In this document: positions 53,907 to 63,311 of the stretch, in pieces
How the letters are laid out: every line of letters begins with the position of its first letter
Numbering within the stretch: position 1 is the first letter of the stretch
Source of the DNA: Roseibium porphyridii
GTDB lineage: Bacteria > Pseudomonadota > Alphaproteobacteria > Rhizobiales > Stappiaceae
Reading direction: 5' to 3'
NCBI RefSeq assembly: GCF_026191725.2
Contig: NZ_CP120863.1
Location: 476,001 to 540,000 of the forward strand
Length of the DNA: 64,000 nt
Translations under genes and position numbers: made by a program
Notes under the pieces: generated by a model
The model's input: the letters and a program-made list of their open reading frames with translations, nothing else
Databases searched by the model: none
What the model was told of the DNA's origin: nothing

Positions 53907-54167
53907 ATGCCTGAAGCAGTAGGATATGGACAAAACCAGGCCTTCCAGCCTTCTCTGGCCACTCCGCGCGCCGACAAGGTCGCTGAGCAGGTTAAAGCTA
54001 TGAACGCGCGCCAGTCGGAAGCCGTTGCTGAAACGGTTCAAAGACAAGCCAAGTTCAGTTCAAATCGGACAGAGAATCTGAGCCGACAGGCCGAACAGCT
54101 GGAAAAGCGTGCGGAAACGCGCAAGCCGGAAGATGGCCTCGGTAACCGGGTCGACATTTTCGTCTAA
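53907..54167 (+). CDS. Small hypothetical protein with GLGxxVDxxV tail
   Basis: An 86-residue, soluble, mostly helical protein (ADKVAEQVKAMNARQSEAVAETVQRQAKFSS, TENLSRQAEQLEKRAETRK) ending GLGNRVDIFV. No signal peptide, membrane segment or cysteine. It likely forms a coiled coil. The tail is shared with the genes on either side; the N-terminal parts differ. ATG at 53907. Function unknown. Confidence 0.65.
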   Translation: MPEAVGYGQNQAFQPSLATPRADKVAEQVKAMNARQSEAVAETVQRQAKFSSNRTENLSRQAEQLEKRAETRKPEDGLGNRVDIFV

Positions 54168-54197
54168 TGCCGACACCACGCCAGAGGAGCAAATATT

Positions 54198-54404
54198 ATG
54201 GCGAGTGTAACAGACAGTTCTTCAGCTGCAGTCAATGCGGCCTCCGTGAGAGCAGAGCTGGCCACAAATGCGATCCGGGATCAAAATGATCAGGAACGGC
54301 AGGTGGCCGCACGTCTTGAAGAAGCGCAGGTCACAAATGAAGCAGAGCGCCGTGAGGCCCGGAAGATTCCAGGCCTCGGCAACGCTGTCGACATTTCAGT
54401 TTAA
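54198..54404 (+). CDS. Small hypothetical protein with GLGxxVDxxV tail
   Basis: A 68-residue charged helical protein (VNAASVRAELATNAIRDQNDQERQVAARLEEAQVTNEAERREARK) ending GLGNAVDISV. ATG at 54198 with AGAGGAG upstream. It follows the 86-residue gene by 30 bases, so the two are probably co-transcribed. Nothing in the sequence names a function; the conserved end suggests docking to a shared partner or to a secretion/assembly system. Confidence 0.65.
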   Translation: MASVTDSSSAAVNAASVRAELATNAIRDQNDQERQVAARLEEAQVTNEAERREARKIPGLGNAVDISV

Positions 54405-54429
54405 TCAGACCTGACTGGCAAGCACCGTC

Positions 54430-55092
54430 TCAGGTGCCTTGCCGCACCATCGTACTCTCGATAAGTGACTTGGCCTCGCCGGATGCCCATTCGGCGGGGC
54501 CATACATTGTTCCGATTTCACAACCTTCAGGCCCGACAAGAATTGTCGTTGGTAATCCGGTGGCGCGGGCCACTTTGCGAAGATCCTGCAGCAGGGCGTT
54601 TGAACTGTCCTGATAAAACCCAAGATGGCCAACGCCGATCTCTTCCAGAAACGCTTTTGGTTTGTCGGGGCCTCCGCGATCCAGACTGACCGCTACGACT
54701 TCAAAATCTTCGCTGCCAAGGTCTGCCTGAAGTTCGTCCAGTGCCGGCATTTCCTTTCTGCACGGCGCGCACCAAGTCGCCCAAAGATTAAGAAGCACTG
54801 TTCTGTCTTTGAAATCGGCGAGGCTGACAGGCTGGTTGTCCGGCCCCATGAAGGTGAGCTGTTTCAACTCCAGGGGCTGGCTGGCAGGAATGAAAGCGGC
54901 AACTTCTCCCTTGGCGTGGGGCTTGGCGGCCTTGGCTGCTTCTAGAGCAACCGAACAGCTTTGAGCACTCGCGATATTGCCATTCGGTCCGGCGATCACG
55001 TATAGAGCCGCTACAGCGGCCACAGCACCAGCAAGCCCGGCTAGGACGAGACCTCGCCGTGAGTTTTTTGCAGGTTCGGTTGGCTTCGACAT
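54430..55092 (-). CDS. tlpA: TlpA-family thiol:disulfide interchange protein
   Basis: A 220-residue periplasmic thioredoxin-like reductant with an N-terminal membrane anchor ([22 protein letters not shown]). The active site WATWCAPC lies near residue 111, followed by [13 protein letters not shown] and the cis-Pro loop [12 protein letters not shown]. TlpA keeps cytochrome c or copper-protein cysteines reduced for assembly of respiratory oxidases. Divergent from argH with only 41 bases between starts, so the promoters overlap. Confidence 0.92.
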   Translation of the reverse strand: MSKPTEPAKNSRRGLVLAGLAGAVAAVAALYVIAGPNGNIASAQSCSVALEAAKAAKPHAKGEVAAFIPASQPLELKQLTFMGPDNQPVSLADFKDRTVLLNLWATWCAPCRKEMPALDELQADLGSEDFEVVAVSLDRGGPDKPKAFLEEIGVGHLGFYQDSSNALLQDLRKVARATGLPTTILVGPEGCEIGTMYGPAEWASGEAKSLIESTMVRQGT

Positions 55093-55133
55093 TCGTTCAC
55101 ACCTCGCAAGGGGCGCCTCTTAAAGGACAGGAC

Positions 55134-56519
55134 ATGAGCAATCGCATGTGGGGAGGCCGGTTCGCTGAAGGACCGGACGCCATCATGGAGGAGATAAACG
55201 CCTCCATCGACTACGACCGGAAGCTATATAAGCAAGACATCGACGGCTCGAAAGCCCATGTGCGCATGCTCGCAGATAAAGAGATCGTGACGCAGGACGA
55301 TGCCGACAAGATCGTTCAAGGTCTAGACACAATCCTGTCAGAAATCGAAAGTGGCAAATTCAAGTTTTCCAGGGCGCTTGAAGACATTCATATGAATATC
55401 GAAGCCCGCCTTGCCGAACTGATCGGTCCAGCAGCTGGACGCTTGCATACGGCACGCTCCAGAAATGATCAGGTCGCGACGGATTTTCGCCTCTGGGTTC
55501 GGGACACGCTCGACACACTTGACGCGCAGCTGAGCGAATTGATGCAGGTTCTTTCGCAAAAGGCGGAAGTTCACGCTGCTGACGTCATGCCGGGCTTTAC
55601 GCATCTCCAATCGGCACAACCTGTTACTTTCGGTCACCATATGCTTGCCTATGTGGAGATGTTCGCCAGAGATCGGGGCCGCGTGCGCGATGCCCGAAAA
55701 CGCATGAATGAAAGCCCGCTGGGTGCTGCCGCGCTCGCGGGCACGTCCTTCCCGATCGATCGCAAGATGACGGCAGATGTACTTGGCTTTGACCGGCCTG
55801 CCGCCAATTCGCTGGATGCCGTTTCAGACCGTGATTTCGTGATCGAAGCTCTTGCTGCAGCGTCTTTGACCGCGATGCATCTTTCGCGTCTCGCTGAAGA
55901 GATTGTTATCTGGTGCTCCGCGCAATTCGGTTTCGTCAAGCTTTCGGACAAGTTCTCGACCGGCTCGTCGATCATGCCACAGAAGAAAAACCCGGATGCG
56001 GCCGAACTCGTGCGCGCAAAGACCGGACGGATCTATGGTGCCCTTCAGTCTCTCCTGGTGATGATGAAGGGTTTGCCGCTCACCTATTCCAAGGACATGC
56101 AGGAAGATAAAGAGCAGGCATTCGACGGCCTTGCCAGTGTATCGCTGGCCTTGGCGGCGATGACCGGAATGGTTCGGGATTTGGAGCCGGTGACCAAAGT
56201 CATGAAAAAAGCCGCCGGATCGGGATACTCAACCGCAACAGATCTCGCCGACTGGCTTGTGAGGGTGCTCGGACTGCCGTTCCGTGATGCTCATCATGTG
56301 ACCGGGCGGATCGTTGCCATGGCGGTTGAAAAGAACGTCGAACTGCACAAAGTCTCGCTCGAAGAGATGCAAACTGTCGAGCCGAAGATCACCGATGAAA
56401 TCTTTTCCGTGCTTTCGGTCGACAAGTCGGTGCGCAGTCGCACCAGCTATGGCGGAACGTCACCGGTCAATGTGCGCAAACAGGCCCGGCGGTGGCTCAA
56501 GGACCTCGCCAAGAGCTGA
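55134..56519 (+). CDS. argH: Argininosuccinate lyase
   Basis: A 461-residue fumarase-superfamily enzyme giving arginine and fumarate. Start ATG 55134 ([41 protein letters not shown]), then [33 protein letters not shown] and GTSFPIDR blocks, and the [23 protein letters not shown] signature. The frame upstream of 55134 is rejected because the RBS region and the divergent tlpA lie there. lptM and lysA follow. Confidence 0.97.
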   Translation: MSNRMWGGRFAEGPDAIMEEINASIDYDRKLYKQDIDGSKAHVRMLADKEIVTQDDADKIVQGLDTILSEIESGKFKFSRALEDIHMNIEARLAELIGPAAGRLHTARSRNDQVATDFRLWVRDTLDTLDAQLSELMQVLSQKAEVHAADVMPGFTHLQSAQPVTFGHHMLAYVEMFARDRGRVRDARKRMNESPLGAAALAGTSFPIDRKMTADVLGFDRPAANSLDAVSDRDFVIEALAAASLTAMHLSRLAEEIVIWCSAQFGFVKLSDKFSTGSSIMPQKKNPDAAELVRAKTGRIYGALQSLLVMMKGLPLTYSKDMQEDKEQAFDGLASVSLALAAMTGMVRDLEPVTKVMKKAAGSGYSTATDLADWLVRVLGLPFRDAHHVTGRIVAMAVEKNVELHKVSLEEMQTVEPKITDEIFSVLSVDKSVRSRTSYGGTSPVNVRKQARRWLKDLAKS

Positions 56520-56635
56520 CTTCTCGCACCAATTGGCCGATATCTTCGCATGACGGTTCAGTGCGGCCTTGCCGAATTCTGTCTGTCATGCGAGGAGAAG
56601 GACCGAATGCGAATTCCGGAAAGGGCAATTTTGTG

Positions 56636-56845
56636 ATGACAACCCGGTTTGGAACTCTGGCGCTGATTGGCCTTTGCCTGAGCTTGACCCTGGCCGGGTG
56701 CGGCCGAAAGGGCTCACTTGATGAACCAGGGGCTGCCACACAGCAAACGTATGCCGGTGTTGATCCAGCTGATGCGCCGGCGCCGCCACCGACCGAGCCC
56801 CCAGCAAGCGACAAGACCTTTCCCTTGGATTTCCTCATTCGGTAG
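56636..56845 (+). CDS. lptM: Small LPS-assembly-type lipoprotein LptM
   Basis: A 69-residue lipoprotein: hydrophobic signal LALIGLCLSLTLAGC with lipobox Cys, then GRKGSLDEPGA, a Pro-rich middle and a C-terminal FPLDFLIR. A short lipoprotein with CGRKG after the lipobox, located between argH and lysA, is the pattern of LptM (YifL), which helps LptD mature and form its disulfides. The start at 56636 is the most likely of several in-frame choices (an upstream ATG at 56588 has AGGAG-like context). Confidence 0.82.
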   Translation: MTTRFGTLALIGLCLSLTLAGCGRKGSLDEPGAATQQTYAGVDPADAPAPPPTEPPASDKTFPLDFLIR

Positions 56846-56958
56846 GATTTCCCGAACAGGAACAACGGCCGGTCCGCCGTAACGCTAATTCCGATCGTCC
56901 TGACTGCAGTTTGCAGCCTCGAACAAGGCAGGATGATCGATCCTTATGAGGGCATCCC

Positions 56959-58233
56959 TTGCACCACTTTGATTATAAAGATGGCGAACTCTACGCCGAA
57001 GACGTTTCGATCAGCGAGATCGCAAACGCCGTCGGAACGCCCTTCTACTGTTATTCGACCGCGACGCTTACCCGGCACTACCAGGTCTTCTCCTCCGCCT
57101 TTGACGATATTCCGTCTTTGGTGTGCTACGCCATGAAGGCAAACTCCAATCAAGCGGTACTGGCAACGCTTGCCGAGCTTGGCGCGGGTATGGATGTTGT
57201 GTCTGAAGGCGAATTGCGACGCGCACGCGCAGCCGGTGTGCCGGCCCAAAAGATCGTGTTTTCCGGGGTTGGAAAAACCGAGGCTGAACAAGCCTATGCG
57301 CTGGAAGAAGACATTCTTTGTTTCAATGTCGAATCTGAACCTGAGCTGCGTCAATTGTCGCGTGTTGCACAAGCTATGGGCAAGACTGCGCGCGTTTCGA
57401 TACGCATCAATCCCGACGTGGACGCAAAAACGCACGCCAAAATTGCGACCGGCAAGGCAGAAAACAAGTTTGGCATTCCCTGGCAGCGTGCCCGTGAAGT
57501 GTATGCTGAGGCAGCACGGTTGCCGGGCATCCAAGTGACCGGCATCGACATGCATATCGGGTCCCAGATTACTGAGCTGGAACCATTCGACAATGCATTT
57601 GCAAGACTTGGGGACCTGATTTCGGATCTGCGCTCTGAAGGCCACAGGATTGATCATGTCGATCTTGGTGGAGGGTTGGGGATTCCCTATGTCACCGACA
57701 ATAATCCGCCGCCACATCCGGACGCCTATGCCGAGGTGGTGAAGAAGCACGTCCGCGAGCTTGATTGCACTGTGATGTTTGAGCCCGGGCGCATGATTGC
57801 CGGCAATGCCGGGGTCATGGTCACCAGTGTCATTTACGTGAAAGAGGGTGCCGACAAGACCTTTGTGATCGTCGACGGAGCCATGAACGATCTCATTCGT
57901 CCAACCCTTTATGAGGCCCATCATGAGGTTCGACCGGTGAAGCAGGACGCCGGCGACGGGCAGCGAATCATGGCCGACATTGTTGGTCCTGTTTGCGAAA
58001 CCGGCGATTTTCTGGCGCAAAACCGCGAAATGGCGGAAGTGAAGGCTGGGGATATGTTGGTGATTTATTCAGCGGGCGCATATGGCGCTGTGCAATCAAG
58101 CACCTATAACTCGCGCCTTCTTGTCCCGGAAGTCCTCGTAAATGCTGACCAATTTGCCGTCGTAAGGCCACGGACCAGCTTTGAGGAACTGATCGGACTC
58201 GACCGAATGCCCGACTGGCTCAAGGGTTCGTGA
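56959..58233 (+). CDS. lysA: Diaminopimelate decarboxylase
   Basis: A 424-residue PLP enzyme, last step of lysine synthesis. PLP lysine in CYAMKANSN near residue 62, the GIDMHIGSQITEL and VDLGGGLGIPY phosphate-binding blocks, FEPGRMIAGNAG, and CETGDFLAQNREM in the C-domain with the decarboxylase cysteine. Starts at TTG 56959, with GAGGG six bases upstream; no in-frame ATG fits better. Commonly paired with argH and lptM in alphaproteobacteria. Confidence 0.96.
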   Translation: MHHFDYKDGELYAEDVSISEIANAVGTPFYCYSTATLTRHYQVFSSAFDDIPSLVCYAMKANSNQAVLATLAELGAGMDVVSEGELRRARAAGVPAQKIVFSGVGKTEAEQAYALEEDILCFNVESEPELRQLSRVAQAMGKTARVSIRINPDVDAKTHAKIATGKAENKFGIPWQRAREVYAEAARLPGIQVTGIDMHIGSQITELEPFDNAFARLGDLISDLRSEGHRIDHVDLGGGLGIPYVTDNNPPPHPDAYAEVVKKHVRELDCTVMFEPGRMIAGNAGVMVTSVIYVKEGADKTFVIVDGAMNDLIRPTLYEAHHEVRPVKQDAGDGQRIMADIVGPVCETGDFLAQNREMAEVKAGDMLVIYSAGAYGAVQSSTYNSRLLVPEVLVNADQFAVVRPRTSFEELIGLDRMPDWLKGS

Positions 58234-58372
58234 CTTAATCTGCAGAGAATTAGTTGATCCAACAGGTTGCCGGACGGCCTCCAATGCCTCACCTTATTAG
58301 GGTGTGGGCAGATCCTGCGTGCTGAAATTTCACATGGAACAGCACTTGGCGGGATATGAACCGGAGGTGCCA

Positions 58373-60961
58373 TTGAGCCCGAACGATAGCAATCAGCAGT
58401 CTGATCGGCCAGTCTATCCGGAACCTTATGGCTGGCGGAACGTCATCCGAGCACGCTTGAACCGTCTTGTCGGACAGAGCCGATGGGCACTTTTCGTCGA
58501 GCGGCTGTGGCGCGCGATGCTGCCGGTCTTTGTCGTTGTCGGGATCTTTGTCGGCCTTTCCTGGCTGGGGCTGTGGATGCTGCTGCCGGCCTGGGTGTCA
58601 CCTCTGGGTCTTGTCGGATTTGCAGCCCTTGTAATCTGGTCTGCGCGAGATCTTGTGAACGTTCGCTGGCCCTCTCGCGAGGATGCCCTGCATCGGGTTG
58701 AAAATGCGTCGGGGGTAGACCACCGGCCGCTGACAACGCTTGAGGACGATCTTTCGGTTGGTGTGGCAAATGCCGAAAGCCAGGCCATATGGGCCCTTCA
58801 TCAGCGCCGAACCGCAGAGCGGCTGGCCGCGATCAAATCAAAAGCGCCTGATCCGCAGGCTTTCAGGCGCGATCCCTGGGCGGTGCGTGTTCTTGCTGCC
58901 AGTCTGGTCCTGATTGGTTTTGTGACGGCGCAAGGCGATCATACCGGTCGTCTGGTTTCCGCTTTCCAGAACCCGTTCACAAGCGTTGAGCCTCCAAGCC
59001 GCCTGGATGCCTGGGTTACGCCGCCGTTATATACCAGCGAACCTCCGATCTATCTCACTGGCGAAAGTGCGCAGTTGCGCGATCCATCCGCCCCGGTTTC
59101 CGTTCCCGAGGGCTCGGTGCTGGTGGTCAGGACGCAAGGCGCTCGTGAACTGGTGATGACGTTTGCCGGTGCAGATGATGTTGAACCAACCACGATCGAG
59201 CCCGAGGCACTGTCTGAGACAGAGGATCCCGAACTGCAGAAACTGCTGCCGGTCGAGCGCAAGATCACGCTGGAAACAACAGGTGTTGTTGAACTCAGAT
59301 CCGGTGACGAGCCGTTCCTGAACTTTGTCTTTGCCGTGCGTCCGGATGATGCGCCTGAAATTCGTCTGACAGACGATCCTGAGGAACAGCTTAGCGGCGC
59401 ACTGAAATTTTCTTATCTGGTCAATGACGACTACGGCGTCGTTGCCGCGGAAGCACGCATTTCGCCGCTGCCAAACCCGGATCACGGGGGCCGTGTGCCG
59501 CGTCCCCTTGTCGAAGCGCCTCAATTTCCGCTTTCATTGCCACCGCGGGCTGGTACCGCGAAGACCGCGGAAACCATTCGGGACCTGACGTCTCACCCCT
59601 GGGCCGGTTCGGAAGTTGATCTGACATTGTTGGCGCGTGATCAGGCTGGACAGGAAGGCCTGTCGCCGGCTTATCGCATCACTCTGCCGCAACGCCGTTT
59701 CGGCAAACCGCTCGCCAGAGCGATCGTGGAGCAGCGTCGGAACCTGGCACTTGATGCACAAAACCATGATCAGGTGATCATTGCCTTCGACGCATTGATG
59801 CTTGCGCCGCAATTGTTCGACTTCAAGGCGCGAAACTACCTTGGTATGCGCTTTGCCTATGGCGAATTGCTTCAGGCAAATTCCGATGAGGAATTGAAAG
59901 CGTTGTTGCCGCTTCTCTGGGATCTGGCACTGTCAATCGAAGATGGCGACCTGTCGGCGGCGGAACGCAAACTGCGGGACGCGCAAGAGGCATTACGCAA
60001 GGCGCTGGAAGAAGGGGCGAGCGATGAAGAAATCGCCAAGCTGACGCAGCAATTGCGCGAAGCCCTGAATGAATACATGCAGGCGCTTGCTGAGCAAATG
60101 CGGCAGAACCCGCAGGCCATGCAGCCTTTCGATGGCAATCAGCAAACGCTCAGCCAACAAGATTTGTCCGAGATGCTGAACCGGATCGAAGAGCTGGCGC
60201 GCACAGGGTCGCGCGACGCTGCCCGCGAATTGTTGGCTCAGATGCAGCAGATGCTGGAAAACCTGCAGGCAGGGCGCCCTCAGATGATGCCCAACAACAT
60301 GTCCAGCGAAATGATGGAGATGCTCAATCAGCTTGGCGAAATGATCCAGCGTCAACAGCAGCTGATGGATGAAACGCATCAGTTCAATCAAGACCAGCAG
60401 AACCAGCGTCGCGGCGAGCAGCAGCAGGGCCAACAAGGCCAGCAAGGACAGGGCCAGCAGCAGCAAATGACCCGCGAGCAGCTTGAACAGATGCTGGAAC
60501 AACTGCAACAGGGTCAGGGAAACCTGGCTCAGCAGCTGGAACAGCTGATGGAACAGTTGCAGCAAAACGGTATGGGCCAGAGCCAGGAGCTTGGCGAGGC
60601 GGGCGAATCCATGGGCGATGCCCAACAGTCGCTTGGCGAAGGCGAGGGGCAACAAGCACTCGGACAGCAGGGGAACGCGCTTGATGCTCTCAGGCGTGGT
60701 GCTCAGGGCCTGACAGAGCAAATGATGGGGCAAGGCGAAGGTGCCGGATCCCCGAATGGACCCTCGCCCATGGACGAAGATCCGCTCGGCAGACCACGCC
60801 GGACCGAAGGACCCGACTTCAACAACCGAGTACAGATCCCGGATGAGATCGACGTTCAAAGGGCGCGGCGCATTCTGGAAGAGCTTCGCCGGCGGTTCTC
60901 AGATCCATCCCGTCCGCAGCTGGAGCTGGACTATCTGGAACGGCTGTTGAAGAGATATTGA
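58373..60961 (+). CDS. TIGR02302 / DUF4175 family protein
   Basis: About 862 residues from TTG 58373, which has GGAGG five bases upstream and is better supported than GTG 58304 or ATG 58334. Two or three N-terminal membrane segments (LPVFVVVGIFVGLSWLGLWMLL, VSPLGLVGFAALVIW, RVLAASLVLIGFVTA), then a large periplasmic-type region (DAWVTPPLYTSEPPIYLTGES) and a long charged helical part. Near residues 620-760 a very Gln/Met-rich repeat tract (QQQGQQGQQGQGQQQQ, LEQMLEQLQQ). The C-terminus (RILEELRRRFSDPSRPQLELDYLERLLKRY) is conserved. Function is unknown; the family is restricted to alphaproteobacteria. Confidence 0.88.
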   Translation: MSPNDSNQQSDRPVYPEPYGWRNVIRARLNRLVGQSRWALFVERLWRAMLPVFVVVGIFVGLSWLGLWMLLPAWVSPLGLVGFAALVIWSARDLVNVRWPSREDALHRVENASGVDHRPLTTLEDDLSVGVANAESQAIWALHQRRTAERLAAIKSKAPDPQAFRRDPWAVRVLAASLVLIGFVTAQGDHTGRLVSAFQNPFTSVEPPSRLDAWVTPPLYTSEPPIYLTGESAQLRDPSAPVSVPEGSVLVVRTQGARELVMTFAGADDVEPTTIEPEALSETEDPELQKLLPVERKITLETTGVVELRSGDEPFLNFVFAVRPDDAPEIRLTDDPEEQLSGALKFSYLVNDDYGVVAAEARISPLPNPDHGGRVPRPLVEAPQFPLSLPPRAGTAKTAETIRDLTSHPWAGSEVDLTLLARDQAGQEGLSPAYRITLPQRRFGKPLARAIVEQRRNLALDAQNHDQVIIAFDALMLAPQLFDFKARNYLGMRFAYGELLQANSDEELKALLPLLWDLALSIEDGDLSAAERKLRDAQEALRKALEEGASDEEIAKLTQQLREALNEYMQALAEQMRQNPQAMQPFDGNQQTLSQQDLSEMLNRIEELARTGSRDAARELLAQMQQMLENLQAGRPQMMPNNMSSEMMEMLNQLGEMIQRQQQLMDETHQFNQDQQNQRRGEQQQGQQGQQGQGQQQQMTREQLEQMLEQLQQGQGNLAQQLEQLMEQLQQNGMGQSQELGEAGESMGDAQQSLGEGEGQQALGQQGNALDALRRGAQGLTEQMMGQGEGAGSPNGPSPMDEDPLGRPRRTEGPDFNNRVQIPDEIDVQRARRILEELRRRFSDPSRPQLELDYLERLLKRY

Positions 60962-60988
60962 TCTTCCCGCATGCGGCTTACAATTAAG

Positions 60989-61016
60989 AAACCCCCGTTC
61001 TTTGAGCGGGGGTTTT
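60989..61016. terminator. Bidirectional terminator between TIGR02302 gene and cpdR
   Basis: AAACCCCCG and CGGGGGTTT pair around TTCTTTGAG, with A- and T-tracts on both strands; it can end both convergent genes. Confidence 0.75.
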
Positions 61017-61057
61017 GCGTTTCAGATCCGATCTGCTTACTGGGACAATGCCCGGCT

Positions 61058-61453
61058 TTAGGCGTAGCGGCGGGTGTCCTGTGGCATATCGCCTGCAATG
61101 GCATCGCGAACGGCCTTGCGGATGTCGGCAAGTGAAAATGGCTTGGTGATGATGTCGTGAACAAGGCTCTCCAAACCATTTGCCCGTTCGCGCTGATCGG
61201 CAAAGCCTGTCATCAGCAGGATTGGCATGTCCGGATAGTCGCGCGCTGTGTGCAGCGCGAGCGCGATGCCATCCATGACAGGCATCTTGATGTCGGATAG
61301 CAAAAGGTCGTACTTGCCGTCTTCACGGGTGAGAATTTCAATCGCTTCGCCACCATCTTCAGCGGCTTCGACAGTGTGCCCGTCCAATTCGAGCGCGCGT
61401 TTCACAAAGCTGCGAACCGCTTCGTCGTCTTCCGTAAGAAGAATGCGAGCCAT
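61058..61453 (-). CDS. cpdR: Response regulator CpdR
   Basis: A 131-residue single-domain receiver. ILLTEDDEAVRSFVKRALELDGHTVEAAEDGGEAIEILTRE, phosphoacceptor Asp in YDLLLSDIKMPVMDGIALAL, MTGFADQRERANGLESL and FSLADIRKAVRDAI are the CpdR pattern. In alphaproteobacteria CpdR, controlled by the CckA-ChpT phosphorelay, delivers substrates such as CtrA to the ClpXP protease. An AGGAG site supports ATG at 61453; a GTG at 61459 overlaps the hpt stop and has a poorly placed RBS. Downstream of hpt. Confidence 0.9.
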   Translation of the reverse strand: MARILLTEDDEAVRSFVKRALELDGHTVEAAEDGGEAIEILTREDGKYDLLLSDIKMPVMDGIALALHTARDYPDMPILLMTGFADQRERANGLESLVHDIITKPFSLADIRKAVRDAIAGDMPQDTRRYA

Positions 61454-61455
61454 GC

Positions 61456-62019
61456 TCACTCTCCTGTTTTGCCGTCTGCAGCAGCCTCCCCGGGTGCAGC
61501 AACGTATCCAATATAAGGCAACTGCCGCCAGGCGTGGCCCATATCCATACCATATCCGACGACAAACTTATCAGGACAGGCAAAACCGACATAGTCGGCA
61601 GATATGGCAGCTTTACGGCGCTCGGGTTTGTCGAGCAAAGCTACGATCTTCACAGAGCGTGCACCGCGGTTCTTCAAACGCTCGCGAGCGAAGGCCAAGG
61701 TGCGGCCGGATTCCAGAATATCATCCACCAGAACTATATCGCGGTCGTTAACGTCACTTTCAACATCGCGCAAAATCCGGATGTTTTCCGAGCCTTCGGT
61801 TCCCGCGCCATAAGACGAGAGATGAATGAACTCCATCTCCGGCTCCAATCCGGCGCGGTGCATGGCCCGGACGAGGTCGGCGGCAAAAATGAAGCTTCCC
61901 TTCAGCACGGCTACAACAAGCAGTTTTTCCGGTTTTCCTTCAGCTATTTCCTCCGCAAGCGCGGCAACTCTGGTGGAAATGGCATCTTCGTCAAACAACG
62001 TATGAATATTGGCGGTCAT
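61456..62019 (-). CDS. hpt: Hypoxanthine phosphoribosyltransferase
   Basis: A 187-residue purine salvage enzyme making IMP or GMP from PRPP. The N-terminal LLVVAVLKGSFIFAADLVRAMHRAGLEPEMEFIHLSSYG, PRPP loop RDIVLVDDILESGRTLAFARERL and PDKFVVGYGMDMGHAWRQLPYIGY are complete. ATG at 62019 is preferred to GTG 62025, which overlaps the zinc-ribbon gene's stop. Between the zinc-ribbon gene and cpdR, all on minus. Confidence 0.95.
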   Translation of the reverse strand: MTANIHTLFDEDAISTRVAALAEEIAEGKPEKLLVVAVLKGSFIFAADLVRAMHRAGLEPEMEFIHLSSYGAGTEGSENIRILRDVESDVNDRDIVLVDDILESGRTLAFARERLKNRGARSVKIVALLDKPERRKAAISADYVGFACPDKFVVGYGMDMGHAWRQLPYIGYVAAPGEAAADGKTGE

Positions 62020-62021
62020 GG

Positions 62022-63002
62022 TCACTCAAGCACTATCTGGCGTTTGCCGCGATCAACAAACCGGATCTGAATATCCGATGCGCCCTCCGGCGGATCGGCT
62101 AATATCGTCCTAAAGCGGGTTTCGTCCAGCCCATTTAATGCGCGAGTGCGTGGTTCAACCGTCCAAGCATAAACTTCTTGAAGGTCCGGACTGCGAATGG
62201 AGAGCCGTACAGCCGGAACACTGTTGGTCTCGTTCTGAAGATTGCGGATTGACCCCTCAACAACGAGAACACGCTTGCCGTCTTCAACTTCGGTAAAGGT
62301 TCTGAGGTTGCGGAATTCAAGTCCGCGCAAATTGACGTCAAATCCGATAACCTGAAACAGGCTTGCCAGATCCGGCGATTGTTTGACGATGTTGTCCCGC
62401 ATCAGGACGAAGACGGCACAGATCGCAATTGCGGCCGCAAAGAGCGAAACCCCTCCAATGCGCCGGAAATTCAGGCGGGCAAACAGGTTGAACAGCGCAC
62501 CCAGGTGATTGCGGCGAAACTTGTCGGGGTTAACGATGATCTTCGGCCGCTTCGCGGAGCTTTCGATATCCGCGTTCGCTGAAGGATCTTCGCCGCCGCT
62601 GTCCTCGTTCAGGTCTGCGGCAAATCGATCCTCATCGGATCCAATATTGGGTTCGGAAACAGGTTCGGAAAAACTCTCCGTCTCTTCTTCGTCTTCGATG
62701 TCGGGTTCAGACAGGTCTTCCGGTTCGCTGTTGTCTTCGGCCTCAGCCTCAGCGTCTTCCTCAGCATCCTTTGCCCAGTCGGCTTCGTCCTTGTCTTCGG
62801 TCGGACCTTTGTTGACGCTGACACCCGTCGTGCCTGTCGTGCCGTTGGCGGCCTCGAAGTCAACGTTGCCTTCTTCTTCTTCCTCCGGTTTGGCGAACCA
62901 GCGGTTTCCGCATTTGGCACATTTGACACTTCGGCCGTCTGCGCCGAGCGCCTCTGACTTTATTTCGTAGGACGTACTGCAGTCCGGACATTTGATCTTC
63001 AT
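62022..63002 (-). CDS. MJ0042-type zinc-ribbon membrane protein (DUF3426-like)
   Basis: A 326-residue protein. N-terminal zinc ribbon with CxxC-CxxC (KCPDCSTSYEIKSEALGADGRSVKCAKCGNRWF), a long acidic, disordered stretch of Asp/Glu/Ser (about residues 40-150), one membrane segment around residues 195-215 (FRRIGGVSLFAAAIAICAVFVLM) and a C-terminal beta-rich domain (DVNLRGLEFRNLRTFTEVEDGKRVLVVEGSIRNLQNE). Matches the MJ0042 finger plus DUF3426 arrangement of alphaproteobacterial membrane proteins; role unknown, often next to ftsE. Its stop is just before hpt. Confidence 0.86.
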   Translation of the reverse strand: MKIKCPDCSTSYEIKSEALGADGRSVKCAKCGNRWFAKPEEEEEGNVDFEAANGTTGTTGVSVNKGPTEDKDEADWAKDAEEDAEAEAEDNSEPEDLSEPDIEDEEETESFSEPVSEPNIGSDEDRFAADLNEDSGGEDPSANADIESSAKRPKIIVNPDKFRRNHLGALFNLFARLNFRRIGGVSLFAAAIAICAVFVLMRDNIVKQSPDLASLFQVIGFDVNLRGLEFRNLRTFTEVEDGKRVLVVEGSIRNLQNETNSVPAVRLSIRSPDLQEVYAWTVEPRTRALNGLDETRFRTILADPPEGASDIQIRFVDRGKRQIVLE

Positions 63003-63311
63003 GCGCGAAGACCTTTCGTCATGGCTTGCTTGCGCGTTTCGTTTACGTAACCGACAAAGTCGGAATCCGGCACGAAATATGGGACAAGGGCCAGCAAATC
63101 CGATGACGGGCTTTCAGTTATCTAATGGACCTTTATATGATTAATGGAACGTTAACGGCCAGGCATTAGAGCGGGTTTGGAACAGTTACGTTGAATTGTT
63201 GGTGGATAGCCACATGTAGAGGGCTCCCTGAGGCCGGGTACGGCATGGTGAGATTGGTGGCCACAGGATAGATTCAGCGCACTGCTTGAGCCCTCGATAG
63301 GAGTCAACTGA
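63003..63311. other. Divergent intergenic region zinc-ribbon gene - ftsE
   Basis: About 309 bases. It holds the divergent promoters; a CGTTAACG palindrome near 63150 and an AGGAG site before the GTG of ftsE are visible. No supported gene. Confidence 0.5.

Noticed and set aside
59993..60859. 288-codon minus-strand frame, Leu-rich, in the TIGR02302 gene
   Set aside because: The Leu runs are the complement of Gln codons (CAG/CTG); this is an artefact of the Q-rich tract.
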